Positions 55,613 to 64,000 of a stretch of DNA of 64,000 nt are shown piece by piece. Below the pieces are notes generated by a model. It was not told where the DNA came from and ran no database searches. It saw nothing but the letters and a program-made list of their open reading frames with translations. The stretch is from Wenxinia saemankumensis (lineage in GTDB: Bacteria > Pseudomonadota > Alphaproteobacteria > Rhodobacterales > Rhodobacteraceae). Position numbers and translations under genes: made by a program. The stretch spans positions 558,001 to 622,000 of the forward strand of contig NZ_FQYO01000002.1 of assembly GCF_900141735.1 (NCBI RefSeq). The letters are read 5' to 3'. Within the stretch, counting starts at the first letter, position 1. The number at the start of each line of letters is the position of its first letter.

Positions 55613-55894
55613 TCCACCGGACGGGCGCCAGGTCTGCGCGATCCGGTCGCGTGTCACGGCGACGTGAGCCGAGGCCGGGTATGCGATCGAAGGGGGCGCG
55701 ACCAGCCGGGCGCCACCCACAAGCCCGGTCGAAGGGCGGCCCGACCGATCCGGGAGAGCATCGTGCCCGGTGTTCAGGCCTCTGCTGACACGGTGGATCT
55801 CAGCGACGCCTTGGGTCGGCGACGGTGCGCCCTGAGAGAGCGTTTCGACTCATTCGCAGCGGCCCCACCAGGAGCCGCCCATGCCGCGCCCGCT

Positions 55895-56926
55895 TCAGCC
55901 CGAGGTCGCGCGGCGGAGGAGGGCGGCGGGGTCCGTGCTCGCCTCGAGCTGGGCCTTGCGCAACTCGTAATCGTGGTGCCGGCGGCGGGCATGAATGCGG
56001 GCGCCCGCCTCGGGTGGGAGCGCTGCGCGCGTGCGCGGGTCGATCAGCAGGCTCTCGGCGGCGATCCCCTCGGCATAGATGATCTGATGCTCGTCGAAGA
56101 GCAGCTGGAAGTAGTCGACGAACCCGCCCTCCCGCTGCACGACGCTCGTGCCGTTCACGAGATGGCGCACCTTGACCAGCACCTCGGCGCGGCCGGCGCC
56201 GAGCGTATCCTGCCGCTGCCAGACGAAGATCCTGTGATCGGGGCTGACGACGAGATCGTTCTCGTTGTGCAGCGTGCCCTTGCGGATCACGATGGGCGAG
56301 AAGTCCCCGACCGCGCGCAGCGTGGTCTGGCCGATCCAGCGGATCGCCTGCGGGCCGTCGTCCCGGGTCAGGACCTTGTCGCCGACCCGCAGGTCCTCGA
56401 TCGGGCGCTGCTCGCCGCTGGCCATGGTGATGTGGGTGCCGCGGGTGAAGGACACGCAGGCCACCTCGGCGAGGCGTGTCACCGCGCTGTCCCGGTCCGC
56501 GCCCACCAGTCGGTAATCGGCCCCCGGCGCCAGCGGGGCGAGGGGCAGCAGATGGATGTCGGCCACCCCGCCGTCCTCGACCTCGACGAGGACCAGCGCC
56601 TCGAGCGTGGTGCCGTCCGGCGCCATGAGCGTCAGGCAGCAATCGAGATGCACGGCACGGCCGGCGGCGCCGCGGCGGGAGCCCTCGGCCACGACGAAGC
56701 TTCCGGGCCCGCCCCCCGCGCCTGCGCCGTCCGCCGCGGCGAGAAGCGTCAGGGGGTGCCGGACCGCGCCCTGCCGCAGCTGGTACACGTCGTCCATCAC
56801 CAGCTCGTCCGCGAAGGAGATCGCGTCCCCCTCGGCCACGCCTTCCACCGCGAAGAAATCCTCGCCCGCATGCACGGCGAGGGTCTGGCGCGTGGCGGCC
56901 TGGTCGGGCAGGGTCGGGTCGGACAT
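55895..56926 (-). CDS. Hint-domain protein (long)
   Basis: 343 residues. An N-terminal beta-rich region of about 150 residues precedes the Hint core: SFTRGTHITMASGEQRPIED, then LRVGDKVLTRDDGPQAIRWI and VVSPDHRIFVWQ, with the C-terminal VDYFQLLFDEHQIIYAEGI block. The Cys1 position is Ser (VSFTRGT), which can still act as a nucleophile in some Hint proteins, though no C-terminal extein Asn is seen. It has no signal peptide. The gene is longer than the Hint gene at 18 kb and belongs to a different subgroup. Confidence 0.78.
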   Translation of the reverse strand: MSDPTLPDQAATRQTLAVHAGEDFFAVEGVAEGDAISFADELVMDDVYQLRQGAVRHPLTLLAAADGAGAGGGPGSFVVAEGSRRGAAGRAVHLDCCLTLMAPDGTTLEALVLVEVEDGGVADIHLLPLAPLAPGADYRLVGADRDSAVTRLAEVACVSFTRGTHITMASGEQRPIEDLRVGDKVLTRDDGPQAIRWIGQTTLRAVGDFSPIVIRKGTLHNENDLVVSPDHRIFVWQRQDTLGAGRAEVLVKVRHLVNGTSVVQREGGFVDYFQLLFDEHQIIYAEGIAAESLLIDPRTRAALPPEAGARIHARRRHHDYELRKAQLEASTDPAALLRRATSG

Positions 56927-57050
56927 CGAGGAACAGGTCCCGGGGCGGGCGGTATCGCGACGCTTGTCGGCCGGGAATGCGGCGGGGGCAAGGCGACGAT
57001 CCGGCAGCCGCCGGACGATTGTTTCCCGGACGCGAGGGAAAGGACGAAGC

Positions 57051-57827
57051 ATGGATCTGGGTATCGCAGGCAGGCGGGCGCTCGTGACGGCGGCCTCGAA
57101 GGGGCTCGGCCGGGGCTGCGCCCTGGCCCTGGCGGAGGCGGGGGTCCACCTGACGATCAACGCCCGCACGAAGGGCCCGCTGGAGGAGACGGCGCAGGCG
57201 CTGCGGGACATGGGGGTCGAGGTGACGGCCGTCGCCGCCGACATCACCACCGAATCCGGCCGGGCCGAGGTCCTGGACGCGGCAGGGGCGGTCGACATCC
57301 TGGTCACCAATGCGGGCGGCCCGCCCCCCGGCCTGTGGTCGGAGTGGAGCCGGGACGACTTCATCGCCGCGCTCGACGCCAACATGCTGACGCCCGTCGC
57401 GCTGATGCAGGCCTGCCTGCCGGGGATGATGGAGCGGGGCTGGGGTCGGGTGGTCAACATCACCTCGCAATCCGTGCGCGCGCCGATCCCGCAGCTCGGC
57501 CTGTCGAACGCGGCGCGGACCGGCCTGACCGGCTTCGTCGCCGGAACGGCGCGGCAGGTCGCGCCGAAGGGCGTGACGATCAACAACCTGCTGCCCGGCA
57601 TCCACGACACCGACCGCGCGGTTTCGCTCGACGGCGGCGCGGCCAAGGCCGAGGGCATCACCCCCGAGGAGGCGCGAACCCGCCGCGAGGGCACGATCCC
57701 CGCGCGCCGCTACGGCACGGCCGAGGAATTCGGGCGGACCTGCGCCTTCCTCTGCTCGGTCCATGCCGGCTTCATCGTCGGGCAGAACCTGCTCGCCGAT
57801 GGCGGGGCGACGAACCTGACGATGTGA
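57051..57827 (+). CDS. SDR-family protein lacking the catalytic Tyr and Lys
   Basis: 258 residues. NAD(P)-binding glycines are in ALVTAASKGLGRGCALALAE (residues 10-29), and VTNAGGPPPG near residue 86 is normal. The catalytic motif is altered: after Ser139, the expected Tyr is Ser152 and the expected Lys is Arg156 (QLGLSNAARTGL). A recognised minority subgroup of SDR proteins shares this S-N-x-x-R pattern. Oxidoreductase activity by the usual mechanism is unlikely; it may use another residue or a different reaction. ATG at 57051 with GGGAAAGG upstream. Confidence 0.85.
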   Translation: MDLGIAGRRALVTAASKGLGRGCALALAEAGVHLTINARTKGPLEETAQALRDMGVEVTAVAADITTESGRAEVLDAAGAVDILVTNAGGPPPGLWSEWSRDDFIAALDANMLTPVALMQACLPGMMERGWGRVVNITSQSVRAPIPQLGLSNAARTGLTGFVAGTARQVAPKGVTINNLLPGIHDTDRAVSLDGGAAKAEGITPEEARTRREGTIPARRYGTAEEFGRTCAFLCSVHAGFIVGQNLLADGGATNLTM

Positions 57828-58116
57828 GGGCCGGGATGCTTGCCTGCCGCCCGAAGGCGGGCCGGCATCCTGGCCCGCCCGGTCCCGTGCCGGGCGCCTG
57901 CCGGGCCGGAACGGTCGCCCGCCCCGCAGCGGGGCTCCGCCGCCGGATCGGGGCGGCCGGGAGCGGTGCCCTCCGCGCGCCGGCCGGGCCGCGCCGTCCG
58001 CGCCGCCCCGTCCGCGCCGCCCGGCCGGCCGCCGACGCTACCCCCGGCAGGACGCGCATCCTCTGCGTCCTGATTGCCCCGAAGCCCGTTCGCCCGAAAC
58101 AGGAGGTCCGCACCCC

Positions 58117-58563
58117 GTGATCCCGATCCGCCATGCCGCCGCCGCGCTTCTCTCCGCGTTCCTCCTTCCCGCCGTCGCCGGGGCCCAGTCCGGCGCAGGA
58201 GGCGAGGCCGCCGCCGACCCGGCACAGGTCGAGGCCGGCGAGGCCGTCTTCCGCCGCTGCGCCGCCTGCCACATGGTCGGGGCGGGGGCGGAGCCCCGCG
58301 TCGGGCCGGCGCTGAACGGCATCCTCGGCCGGCGGGCCGGCACGCAGGCCTTCCGCTATTCCCCCGCGCTCGTCGCGGCGGGGGCGGACGGGCTGGTCTG
58401 GACGGTGGGGGCGTTGGACGCGTATCTCGAGGACCCGAGGGGCTACCTGCCCGGCACCCGGATGACCTTCGCCGGCCTGGACCGGGCGGAGGACAGGGCG
58501 GCGGTGATCGCCTATCTGGCGTCCTTTCAGGCCGGGGAGGGGGACGCGGAGCCCGAAGACTAG
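58117..58563 (+). CDS. Cytochrome c class I
   Basis: 148 residues. A Sec signal (MIPIRHAAAALLSAFLLPAV, then AGAQ), heme attachment CAACH at residues 48-52 and axial Met116 in LPGTRMTF identify a periplasmic class I cytochrome, c2/c550-like. The C-terminus is acidic (EGDAEPED). GTG start with AGGAGGT 10 nt upstream, a strong ribosome site. It precedes a complete ABC importer by 59 nt, on the same strand. Such sets occur beside PQQ-dependent dehydrogenases; none lies in this window. Confidence 0.92.
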   Translation: MIPIRHAAAALLSAFLLPAVAGAQSGAGGEAAADPAQVEAGEAVFRRCAACHMVGAGAEPRVGPALNGILGRRAGTQAFRYSPALVAAGADGLVWTVGALDAYLEDPRGYLPGTRMTFAGLDRAEDRAAVIAYLASFQAGEGDAEPED

Positions 58564-58622
58564 CGAACGCGGCGGCGCCCCGATCCGGCGCGGACCGCCC
58601 GCCCGAACCGACAGGACAGACG

Positions 58623-59612
58623 ATGAGATTCCCCACCCAGATCCGAGCCGCCGTCGCGGCTATCCTGACGGCCCTCTCCGCCCCGGTGGCGGCGCAGGAC
58701 CTGCCCGAGATCCGGGTCGGCATCCTCGCCTACGGCACCGCCCAGTGGGAGATGGCGGTGATCGAGTCCCGCGGTCTCGATACCCGAAACGGCGTCGATC
58801 TGGTGGTACGCGACCTCGGCAACGACCAGGCGGGGGACATCGCGCTGCTGTCGGGCGCGGTCGACTTAATCCTGTCGGATCTGCTCTGGGTGTCCGCGCA
58901 ACGGGCGGCGGGCAATCCGGTGACCATGGTGCCCCATTCGCGCGCCGTCGGCGGGCTGATGGTGAACCCGGCCGCCGGGATCGGTGCGCTCGGGGACCTG
59001 CCGGGCCATCGCCTCGGCGTCGCGGGCGGCCCGACGGACAAGAGCTGGATCCTGCTGCAGGCCCTCTGGGCCGAAACGCAGGCGACGGCGCTGGACGAGG
59101 CGGTCGAGACGCGCTTCGCCGCGCCGCCGCTGGCGAACGAGCTGCTCGTCTCGGGCGAGCTCGATGCCGCGTTGAACTACTGGCACTGGAACGCCCGCGC
59201 CCGGGCGGCGGGCATGGTCGAGCTCGTCTCGGTCGTGGACATGCTGGCCGAGCTGGGGATCGAGGACCCGGTCCCGCTGCTCGGCTGGACCTTCCGCGAG
59301 GAAACGGCGGCGGACAGGGGTGCGGCGCTGCAGGGCTTCCTCGACGCCTCCGCCGAGGCGAAGCGGCTGCTGCTGGAGGACGACGCGGTGTGGGAGGACC
59401 TGCGCGGCCCGATGGGGGCCGAGGGGGACGACGCGCTCTTCGCCGCCTTGCGGGACGATTATCGCGCCGGGATCATCGCCGCCCCGGACCCGGCGCAGCG
59501 CCGCGCGGCCGAGGCGCTGTTCGCGCTGCTCGCCGGGCAGGGCGGAGCCGACCTGGTGGGCGGGGCCGAGGCGCTGTCCGAGGGGACGATCCGGGACGGC
59601 CATGACGGATAG
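58623..59612 (+). CDS. ABC importer substrate-binding protein (TauA/NMT1-like)
   Basis: 329 residues with signal peptide MRFPTQIRAAVAAILTALSA and PVAAQ. The mature N-terminus LPEIRVGILAYGTAQWEMAV, then the LLSGAVDLILSDLLWVSAQR segment, GHRLGVAGGPTDKSWI and LDAALNYWHWNARARAAGMV fit a TauA/NMT1-type periplasmic binding protein. I recall relatives beside PQQ alcohol-dehydrogenase clusters, so an aromatic, alcohol, metal-chelate or cofactor substrate is possible; this is a recollection, not a search result. ATG at 58623 after GACAGGACAGACG. Confidence 0.85.
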   Translation: MRFPTQIRAAVAAILTALSAPVAAQDLPEIRVGILAYGTAQWEMAVIESRGLDTRNGVDLVVRDLGNDQAGDIALLSGAVDLILSDLLWVSAQRAAGNPVTMVPHSRAVGGLMVNPAAGIGALGDLPGHRLGVAGGPTDKSWILLQALWAETQATALDEAVETRFAAPPLANELLVSGELDAALNYWHWNARARAAGMVELVSVVDMLAELGIEDPVPLLGWTFREETAADRGAALQGFLDASAEAKRLLLEDDAVWEDLRGPMGAEGDDALFAALRDDYRAGIIAAPDPAQRRAAEALFALLAGQGGADLVGGAEALSEGTIRDGHDG

Positions 59613-60420
59613 GACGGCCCCGGGGGGCGGTGCGCCCCCCGGACGGGCGGCGACGGACGGCGTGGCGGGGCGCCTGCGGGGCCGGACGGACCTCGCCTCG
59701 CTGCCGCTGCTGCTGGCGATCTGGGCGGCCCTCGCCTGGATTGCGGACGACCGGCTGCTGCCCGGACCCGGGGCGGTCGGGGCCGAGCTGGTCGAGCTGG
59801 CCCTGCGCGGCCCGCTCCTCGCCGATTTCGCCCGGACCCTGGCGCGGGTCGCGATCGCCTTCGCGGTGGCGATGGCGCTCGGCACCGCGATCGGGGTCGC
59901 GCTGGGCCGGTGGCGCGCGGCGGACGGGCTCTTCTCCGCCTGGGTGGTGATCGGCCTCAACATTCCCGCCCTGGTGACGGCCATCGCCTGCTACATCTGG
60001 ATCGGCCTGACCGAGACCGCGCTGATCGTCGCCGTCGTCATCAACAAGACGCCGCTGGTCGCCACCACGATGCGCGAGGGGGTGCGGGCGCTTTCGCCCG
60101 ATTACGCCGAGCTGGCGGCGGCCTACCGGATGGGCCCGGCGCGGCGGCTGCGGCTGATCGCACTGCCGCAGCTCATGCCCTACCTTCTGACCGCGGCGCG
60201 GACCGGCCTCAGCCTGATCTGGAAGATCGTGCTCGTCTTCGAGGTGCTGGGCAGCGATGGCGGGGTCGGGTTCCGCTTCGGCATCTTCTTCGGCTTCTTC
60301 GACATGACGGCGATCCTCGCCTACACGCTGGCCTTCGTGGCGGTGGTGCTGACGGTGGAATACGGCGCGATGCGCCCGCTGGAGCGGAGGGTGCTAGGAT
60401 GGCGCGCAGCGCGGGGGTGA
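59602..60420 (+). CDS. ABC importer permease
   Basis: 272 residues with about six membrane segments (LPLLLAIWAALAWIADDRLL, VAIAFAVAMALGTAIGVALG, IVLVFEVLGSDGGVGF and others) and the EAA loop ELAAAYRMGPARRLRLIALP that contacts the ATPase. It is of the SsuC/TauC class. It overlaps the binding-protein gene by 11 nt, and its own end overlaps the ATPase start by 22 nt, so the three are tightly coupled. Confidence 0.92.
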   Translation: MTDRTAPGGGAPPGRAATDGVAGRLRGRTDLASLPLLLAIWAALAWIADDRLLPGPGAVGAELVELALRGPLLADFARTLARVAIAFAVAMALGTAIGVALGRWRAADGLFSAWVVIGLNIPALVTAIACYIWIGLTETALIVAVVINKTPLVATTMREGVRALSPDYAELAAAYRMGPARRLRLIALPQLMPYLLTAARTGLSLIWKIVLVFEVLGSDGGVGFRFGIFFGFFDMTAILAYTLAFVAVVLTVEYGAMRPLERRVLGWRAARG

Positions 60421-61112
60421 GGCTGGCGGGGCTGGGCAAGGCCTATACCGGGGGCCCGCTGTTCCACGACCTGACGCTGGATGTCGTGCCCGGAACGGTG
60501 GTCGCCCTTACCGGCCCGTCGGGCGTGGGCAAGTCGACGCTGCTGCGGATCGTCGCCGGGATCGAGCCGGCGGAGGGCGTGGTGCAGGTCGGGGGACGGC
60601 CGGCCGGCCGCGCCCCGGCGCCCGGCATGGTCTTCCAGGATCCCCGCTTGCTGCCTTGGCTCGGCGCGCGGGCCAACCTGATGGCCGTGGCGCCCGGGCT
60701 GGACGCCGAAGGGGCCGAGGCGCTGCTGGCCGAGGTGGGGCTGGCGGGGCAGGGGGAGGCGCGTCCGGGCGCGCTGTCGGGCGGGATGCAGCGGCGCGTG
60801 GCGCTGGCCCGGGCGATGGCGGCGCGGCCGGGGCTGCTGCTGCTGGACGAGCCCTTCGTCTCGCTCGACGCGGATCTCGCCACCGGGATGCGCGCCCTGC
60901 TGCTGCGGCTGATCGCGCGGGACCGGCCGACGGTCCTTCTGGTGACGCATGACGGGATCGACGCGGCAACGCTCGCCGACCGGATCGTCCGGCTGGAGGG
61001 GCGGCCGGCGCGGATCGTGGGGGACCTGGTTCCGGACGTGCCGCCGGCCGCGCGCGGGGCGGCCGACATCGCCGGGATCGCCCGGCGGATCGCGCCCCGG
61101 GACGACGGCTGA
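60399..61112 (+). CDS. ABC importer ATPase
   Basis: A 237-residue ATP-binding subunit: Walker A GPSGVGKST (near residue 39), Q-loop VFQDPRLLPWL, signature LSGGMQRRVALARAM, Walker B LLLLDEPFVSLD and H-loop LLVTHDGID. SsuB/TauB type. ATG at 60399 overlaps the permease end by 22 nt. Its TGA abuts the stop of the convergent sugar-ABC ATPase directly (TGATCA at 61110-61115), with no terminator space. Confidence 0.92.
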   Translation: MARSAGVRLAGLGKAYTGGPLFHDLTLDVVPGTVVALTGPSGVGKSTLLRIVAGIEPAEGVVQVGGRPAGRAPAPGMVFQDPRLLPWLGARANLMAVAPGLDAEGAEALLAEVGLAGQGEARPGALSGGMQRRVALARAMAARPGLLLLDEPFVSLDADLATGMRALLLRLIARDRPTVLLVTHDGIDAATLADRIVRLEGRPARIVGDLVPDVPPAARGAADIAGIARRIAPRDDG

Positions 61113-62156
61113 TCAGCCGCCGGTCCGGACGCCCTGCGCGTCGAACGGGTGCAGCCGGTCCGGCCGGGGCGACAGAGACAGGGGCGCCCCGGCAGAGAGG
61201 TCGACATTGCCCGGCACCCGCGCGAGGACCGTGCCGATGCCCGGCACCTCGCAGAAGAGGTTGGTATCCGATCCGAGCCGTTCGATCACGGTCAGCTCCG
61301 CCTCCAGCGGGGGCAGGCCGGTCGGCTCGAGCGACAGGTGCTCGGGCCGGATGCCGAGCGTCGTCGTCCCCGGCGGGGCCGGCCAGACGGCCGAGCCGAT
61401 CCGCAGCCCGCCCTCCGCCGGCGTCCCGTCCAGCAGGTTCATCTTCGGCGAGCCGATGAACCCCGCGACGAAGGCGTTGGCGGGCCGGTCGTAGAGTTCC
61501 ATCGGGGTGCCGACCTGCTGGATGAGGCCGCCTTCCATCACCACGATGCGGTCGGCCATGGTCATCGCCTCCACCTGGTCGTGGGTGACGTAGACTGTGG
61601 TCGTGCCGAGCCGCTTGCGCAGGCGCGCGATCTCGAGCCGCATCTCGACGCGCAGCGCCGCGTCGAGGTTCGACAGCGGCTCGTCGAAGAGGAAGGCGAC
61701 GGGGTCGCGCACGATGGCGCGGCCCATCGCGACGCGCTGGCGCTGCCCGCCCGACAGGGCGCGGGGCAGGCGGTCCAGCAGCTTCGTCAGGCCCAGCGTC
61801 TCGGCCGCGCCGCGGACCGGGCCTTCGCGCTCGGCCTTCGGGGCCTTCGCGATCTCCATCGGAAAGCCCATGTTCCGCTCGACGCTCATATGGGGGTAGA
61901 GCGCGTAGGACTGGAACACCATCGCGATGTCCCGGTCGCGGGGGCGCACGTCGTTCATCAGCTGGCCCCCGATGCGGAACTCGCCCGTCGAGATCGGCTC
62001 GAGCCCCGCGATCATCCGCAGGAGGGTGGACTTGCCGCAGCCCGAGGGGCCCACCAGCACGACGAACTCGCCGTCCGCCACGTCGAGGTTCACGTCCCGC
62101 AGCACCTCGGTCCGGCCGAAGCTCTTGCCCACGTCGCGGAATGTCATGTCTGCCAT
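61113..62156 (-). CDS. Carbohydrate ABC transporter ATPase (MalK/UgpC type)
   Basis: 347 residues: Walker [19 protein letters not shown] (near 37), Q-loop [11 protein letters not shown], signature [15 protein letters not shown], Walker [13 protein letters not shown]-loop [15 protein letters not shown], and a C-terminal OB-fold pair ([25 protein letters not shown]). Energises uptake of sugars or polyols through the two permeases encoded upstream, whose genes lie 4 nt away and then overlap. Substrate cannot be set; trehalose, maltose or other alpha-glucosides are family options. Confidence 0.93.
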   Translation of the reverse strand: MADMTFRDVGKSFGRTEVLRDVNLDVADGEFVVLVGPSGCGKSTLLRMIAGLEPISTGEFRIGGQLMNDVRPRDRDIAMVFQSYALYPHMSVERNMGFPMEIAKAPKAEREGPVRGAAETLGLTKLLDRLPRALSGGQRQRVAMGRAIVRDPVAFLFDEPLSNLDAALRVEMRLEIARLRKRLGTTTVYVTHDQVEAMTMADRIVVMEGGLIQQVGTPMELYDRPANAFVAGFIGSPKMNLLDGTPAEGGLRIGSAVWPAPPGTTTLGIRPEHLSLEPTGLPPLEAELTVIERLGSDTNLFCEVPGIGTVLARVPGNVDLSAGAPLSLSPRPDRLHPFDAQGVRTGG

Positions 62157-62160
62157 GGGA

Positions 62161-62997
62161 TCAGCCCTTCACGGCGCCGCTGGTGAGCCCCTGCACCAGA
62201 TAGCGCTGAATGAATGCGAAGAAGAGGCAGGAGGGGATCAGGGCCAGCACCCCCGCGGCCATCATCTGCCCCCAGTCGACCGAGAACTTCGATACGAAGG
62301 AGAGCAGGCCCACCGGGAAGGTCATCCGGTCGTCCGCGCGGATCAGCATGAGCGCGAACAGGATCTCCGACCAGGCGGCGGTGAAGACGAAGCCCAGCGT
62401 CGCGCCGAGGCCGGGCAGGGTGAGCGGCAGGATCACCTTGCGCAGGGCCTGAAGGCGCGTGCAGCCGTCGATCATCGCGGCCTCTTCCAGATCCTTGGGG
62501 ATCCCGTCGAAGAAGCTCTGCATCAGGAAGGTGGCGAAGGCGACGTTGAAGGCGGTGTAGACGACGATCAGCGAGGTCAGCGTGTTGAGCAGGCCGAGCG
62601 CGGCGACGATCCGGTAGATCGGCGCGATGATCATCAGGAGCGGGAACATCTGCGTCAGCAGCAGAAGGGCCATGACCCAACGCTTCCCCCGGAAGGCGAA
62701 GCGCGAGAAGCAATAGCCCGCCGCCGCCGCGACGAGGGCGGTTGCGACCGCGGTCGAGAGCGAGACGATCACCGAGTTGCGGAAGAACAGCATGAAGTCG
62801 CTGCTCAGGACTGCCGCGAAGTTGTCCCAGGTCGCGGCGGAGGGCCACATCCGCGTGCCCTCGGAATAGATCAGCCGCTCCGGCGTCACCGCGATCTTGA
62901 CCAGCCAGTAGAGCGGGAACAGCGCGAAGACGACGTAGAACGCGACGGCCGCGTATTTCAGCACGCCGAGGACGGGATTGCGGGCCCGGACGCTCAT
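62161..62997 (-). CDS. Carbohydrate ABC permease (MalG-like)
   Basis: 278 residues, six membrane segments. It begins [20 protein letters not shown]; the EAA loop is [20 protein letters not shown] followed by [12 protein letters not shown]. The C-terminal end MGAxKG-like SGAVKG is typical. One half of the membrane channel with the MalF-like protein. ATG at 62997 overlaps the upstream permease stop (ATGA). Confidence 0.93.
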   Translation of the reverse strand: MSVRARNPVLGVLKYAAVAFYVVFALFPLYWLVKIAVTPERLIYSEGTRMWPSAATWDNFAAVLSSDFMLFFRNSVIVSLSTAVATALVAAAAGYCFSRFAFRGKRWVMALLLLTQMFPLLMIIAPIYRIVAALGLLNTLTSLIVVYTAFNVAFATFLMQSFFDGIPKDLEEAAMIDGCTRLQALRKVILPLTLPGLGATLGFVFTAAWSEILFALMLIRADDRMTFPVGLLSFVSKFSVDWGQMMAAGVLALIPSCLFFAFIQRYLVQGLTSGAVKG

Positions 62998-63929
62998 GTC
63001 TTCACCAGTCTGCTGCGGATGGTCAGCAGGATCGCCGAATAGATCATCAGAAGGATCAGCAGAGCGACCGCGATGGCCGAGGCATGCCCGAAATCGAGCT
63101 GTCGGAAGGCGGTGGTGAAGATGTAGCTGGACAGGATCTGCGTGGAATTGGCCGGCCCGCCGCCGGTCATCACGTAGATGAGGTCCGCGAAGTTCGCGAT
63201 CCAGATGGCGCGCAGCATGACGGTGATCGCGATCATGGGCCCGAGGAAGGGCAGGGTGATCTTGACGAAGGCCTGCCAGGGCGAGGCGCCGTCGATCTCG
63301 GCCGCCTCGTAGAGCTCGCCCGGAATCGACGAGAGGGCGGCCAGCAGCGTGATCGCGAAGAACGGCACGCCGTACCAGACATTCGCGAGAACGGGGCCGT
63401 AGAGCGCCGTGTCGGGATTGCCGAGGATGTTGTAGGGCTCCTCGATCATTCCCAGCGCATACATCCAGTGCGGCAGCGGCCCGATGATCGGATTGAAGAG
63501 CCACTGGAAGTTGAGGCCGATCAGGAAGGTCGGCACCGCCCAGGGAAGGAAGACGACCGCCTGCACGACGCGCCGCCCCCTGAAGCCGTTGTTCAGCAGC
63601 AGCGCGAGGCCGAGACCGAGGAAGAACTGGAAGAACAGGCTCACGCCGGTCCAGACGAAGGTGTTCTTCAGCGTCCGCCAGAACTTCGCATCGCCCCAGA
63701 TGTCGCGGTAGTTCTCGAAGCCCACCCATTCCGCGGCGCCCGGCCGCAGCAGCGTGAATTCGCGGAAGGAATAGCCGATCCCGATCGCCAGCGGCACCAG
63801 GATGACGAGGCCGACGAGCAGCAGCGCGGGCAGCAGGTAGAGCCAGGGCTCGGCCACCATCCGGGCATAGCCGCCCGAGAGCCGCCCCCGGATCGCTCCG
63901 GGGGCGGGGATTTCATGGTTCGCGGTCAC
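62994..63929 (-). CDS. Carbohydrate ABC permease (MalF-like)
   Basis: 311 residues. A cytoplasmic N-terminus, then six membrane segments (PWLYLLPALLLVGLVILVPL and others), and the EAA loop ELYEAAEIDGASPWQAFVKI followed by TLPFLGPMIAI. The frame opens with GTG at 63929 (MTANHEIPAPGAI), 4 nt after the stop of the binding-protein gene. Partner of the MalG-like permease. Confidence 0.93.
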   Translation of the reverse strand: MTANHEIPAPGAIRGRLSGGYARMVAEPWLYLLPALLLVGLVILVPLAIGIGYSFREFTLLRPGAAEWVGFENYRDIWGDAKFWRTLKNTFVWTGVSLFFQFFLGLGLALLLNNGFRGRRVVQAVVFLPWAVPTFLIGLNFQWLFNPIIGPLPHWMYALGMIEEPYNILGNPDTALYGPVLANVWYGVPFFAITLLAALSSIPGELYEAAEIDGASPWQAFVKITLPFLGPMIAITVMLRAIWIANFADLIYVMTGGGPANSTQILSSYIFTTAFRQLDFGHASAIAVALLILLMIYSAILLTIRSRLVKT

Positions 63930-63933
63930 CCCG

Positions 63934-64000
63934 TCACTGCGCCTGCGCGGCCTGATAGGCGGCGTATTCGTCCGTCAGGTACTGCGCCCATTGATCGGCC
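63934..64000 (-). CDS. ABC transporter solute-binding protein, C-terminal end only
   Basis: Only the last 21 codons and stop lie in the window (QWAQYLTDEYAAYQAAQAQ, TGA). Position in front of malF/malG/malK-type genes on the same strand makes it the extracellular sugar-binding protein of that operon; sequence alone cannot prove this. Confidence 0.55.
   Translation of the reverse strand, partial: ADQWAQYLTDEYAAYQAAQAQ

Noticed and set aside
57840-58073. A 77-codon frame before cytochrome c
   Set aside because: Almost entirely Arg, Ala, Gly and Pro with no ribosome site; the 289-bp gap likely has only promoter DNA.

Overview
The window is very GC-rich (about 70% by eye), densely coded DNA from an alphaproteobacterium, most likely order Rhodobacterales (Rhodobacteraceae/Roseobacter relatives). 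The gene set supports this: a PleD-type regulator beside a DUF3572 gene, Hint-domain proteins of the kind common in that group, a secreted protein with the roseobacter-style GNQYVDS start, LiuR-like MerR regulators next to acyl-CoA genes, and many 4-nt ATGA/GTGA gene overlaps. It looks like ordinary chromosome: I see no transposase, phage module, CRISPR array, rRNA or plasmid function. One tRNA (Gly-TCC) is present.

Layout. 0-8 kb: a degenerate-receiver diguanylate cyclase, a DUF3572/HAD pair, a uronate-dehydrogenase-like gene with an FAD oxidase, a Nudix hydrolase and helicase HrpB. 8-15 kb: nucleoside salvage (cdd-deoA-deoB-add in one overlapping operon, then an MFS carrier and upp). 15-19 kb: a secreted cysteine-repeat protein, an M48-like protein without its metal motif, and a Hint protein. 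18.7-26.4 kb: a long leftward acyl-CoA degradation run (MerR regulator, acyl-CoA dehydrogenase, small RHH protein, GST, thiolase, SnoaL-like, cupin, FadB-type enzyme), with a palindromic operator ahead of the regulator. 26.7-34.6 kb: a second MerR paralogue, a 10-TM putative metal permease, two thioesterases and a MATE exporter, pyrD, DUF952, a periplasmic 5'-nucleotidase and a GST.

34.7-46.5 kb: tRNA-Gly, an MsbA-type ABC exporter, an acyl-CoA synthetase followed by a tandem repeat array that copies its own 3' end, a chemotaxis receptor, a CoA-transferase, guanine deaminase, MgtE and 5-formyl-THF cyclo-ligase. 46.7-49.5 kb: a compact three-gene operon of a GSCFA protein and two SGNH-like paralogues, all overlapping by 4 nt; this is the best candidate for an undescribed system. 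50-57.8 kb: TrkH, two small uncharacterised genes (one a stand-alone PD-(D/E)XK nuclease), PrfC, a surface lipoprotein, a second Hint protein and an SDR lacking the catalytic Tyr and Lys. 58-64 kb: a cytochrome c with a complete ABC importer, then a convergent carbohydrate ABC operon that runs off the right edge.

Shared themes are nucleobase/nucleoside scavenging (5'-nucleotidase, add, deoA, deoB, cdd, upp, guaD), acyl-CoA metabolism under MerR control, and transport. Functions are inferred from motifs and family resemblance read by eye; no database search was run.
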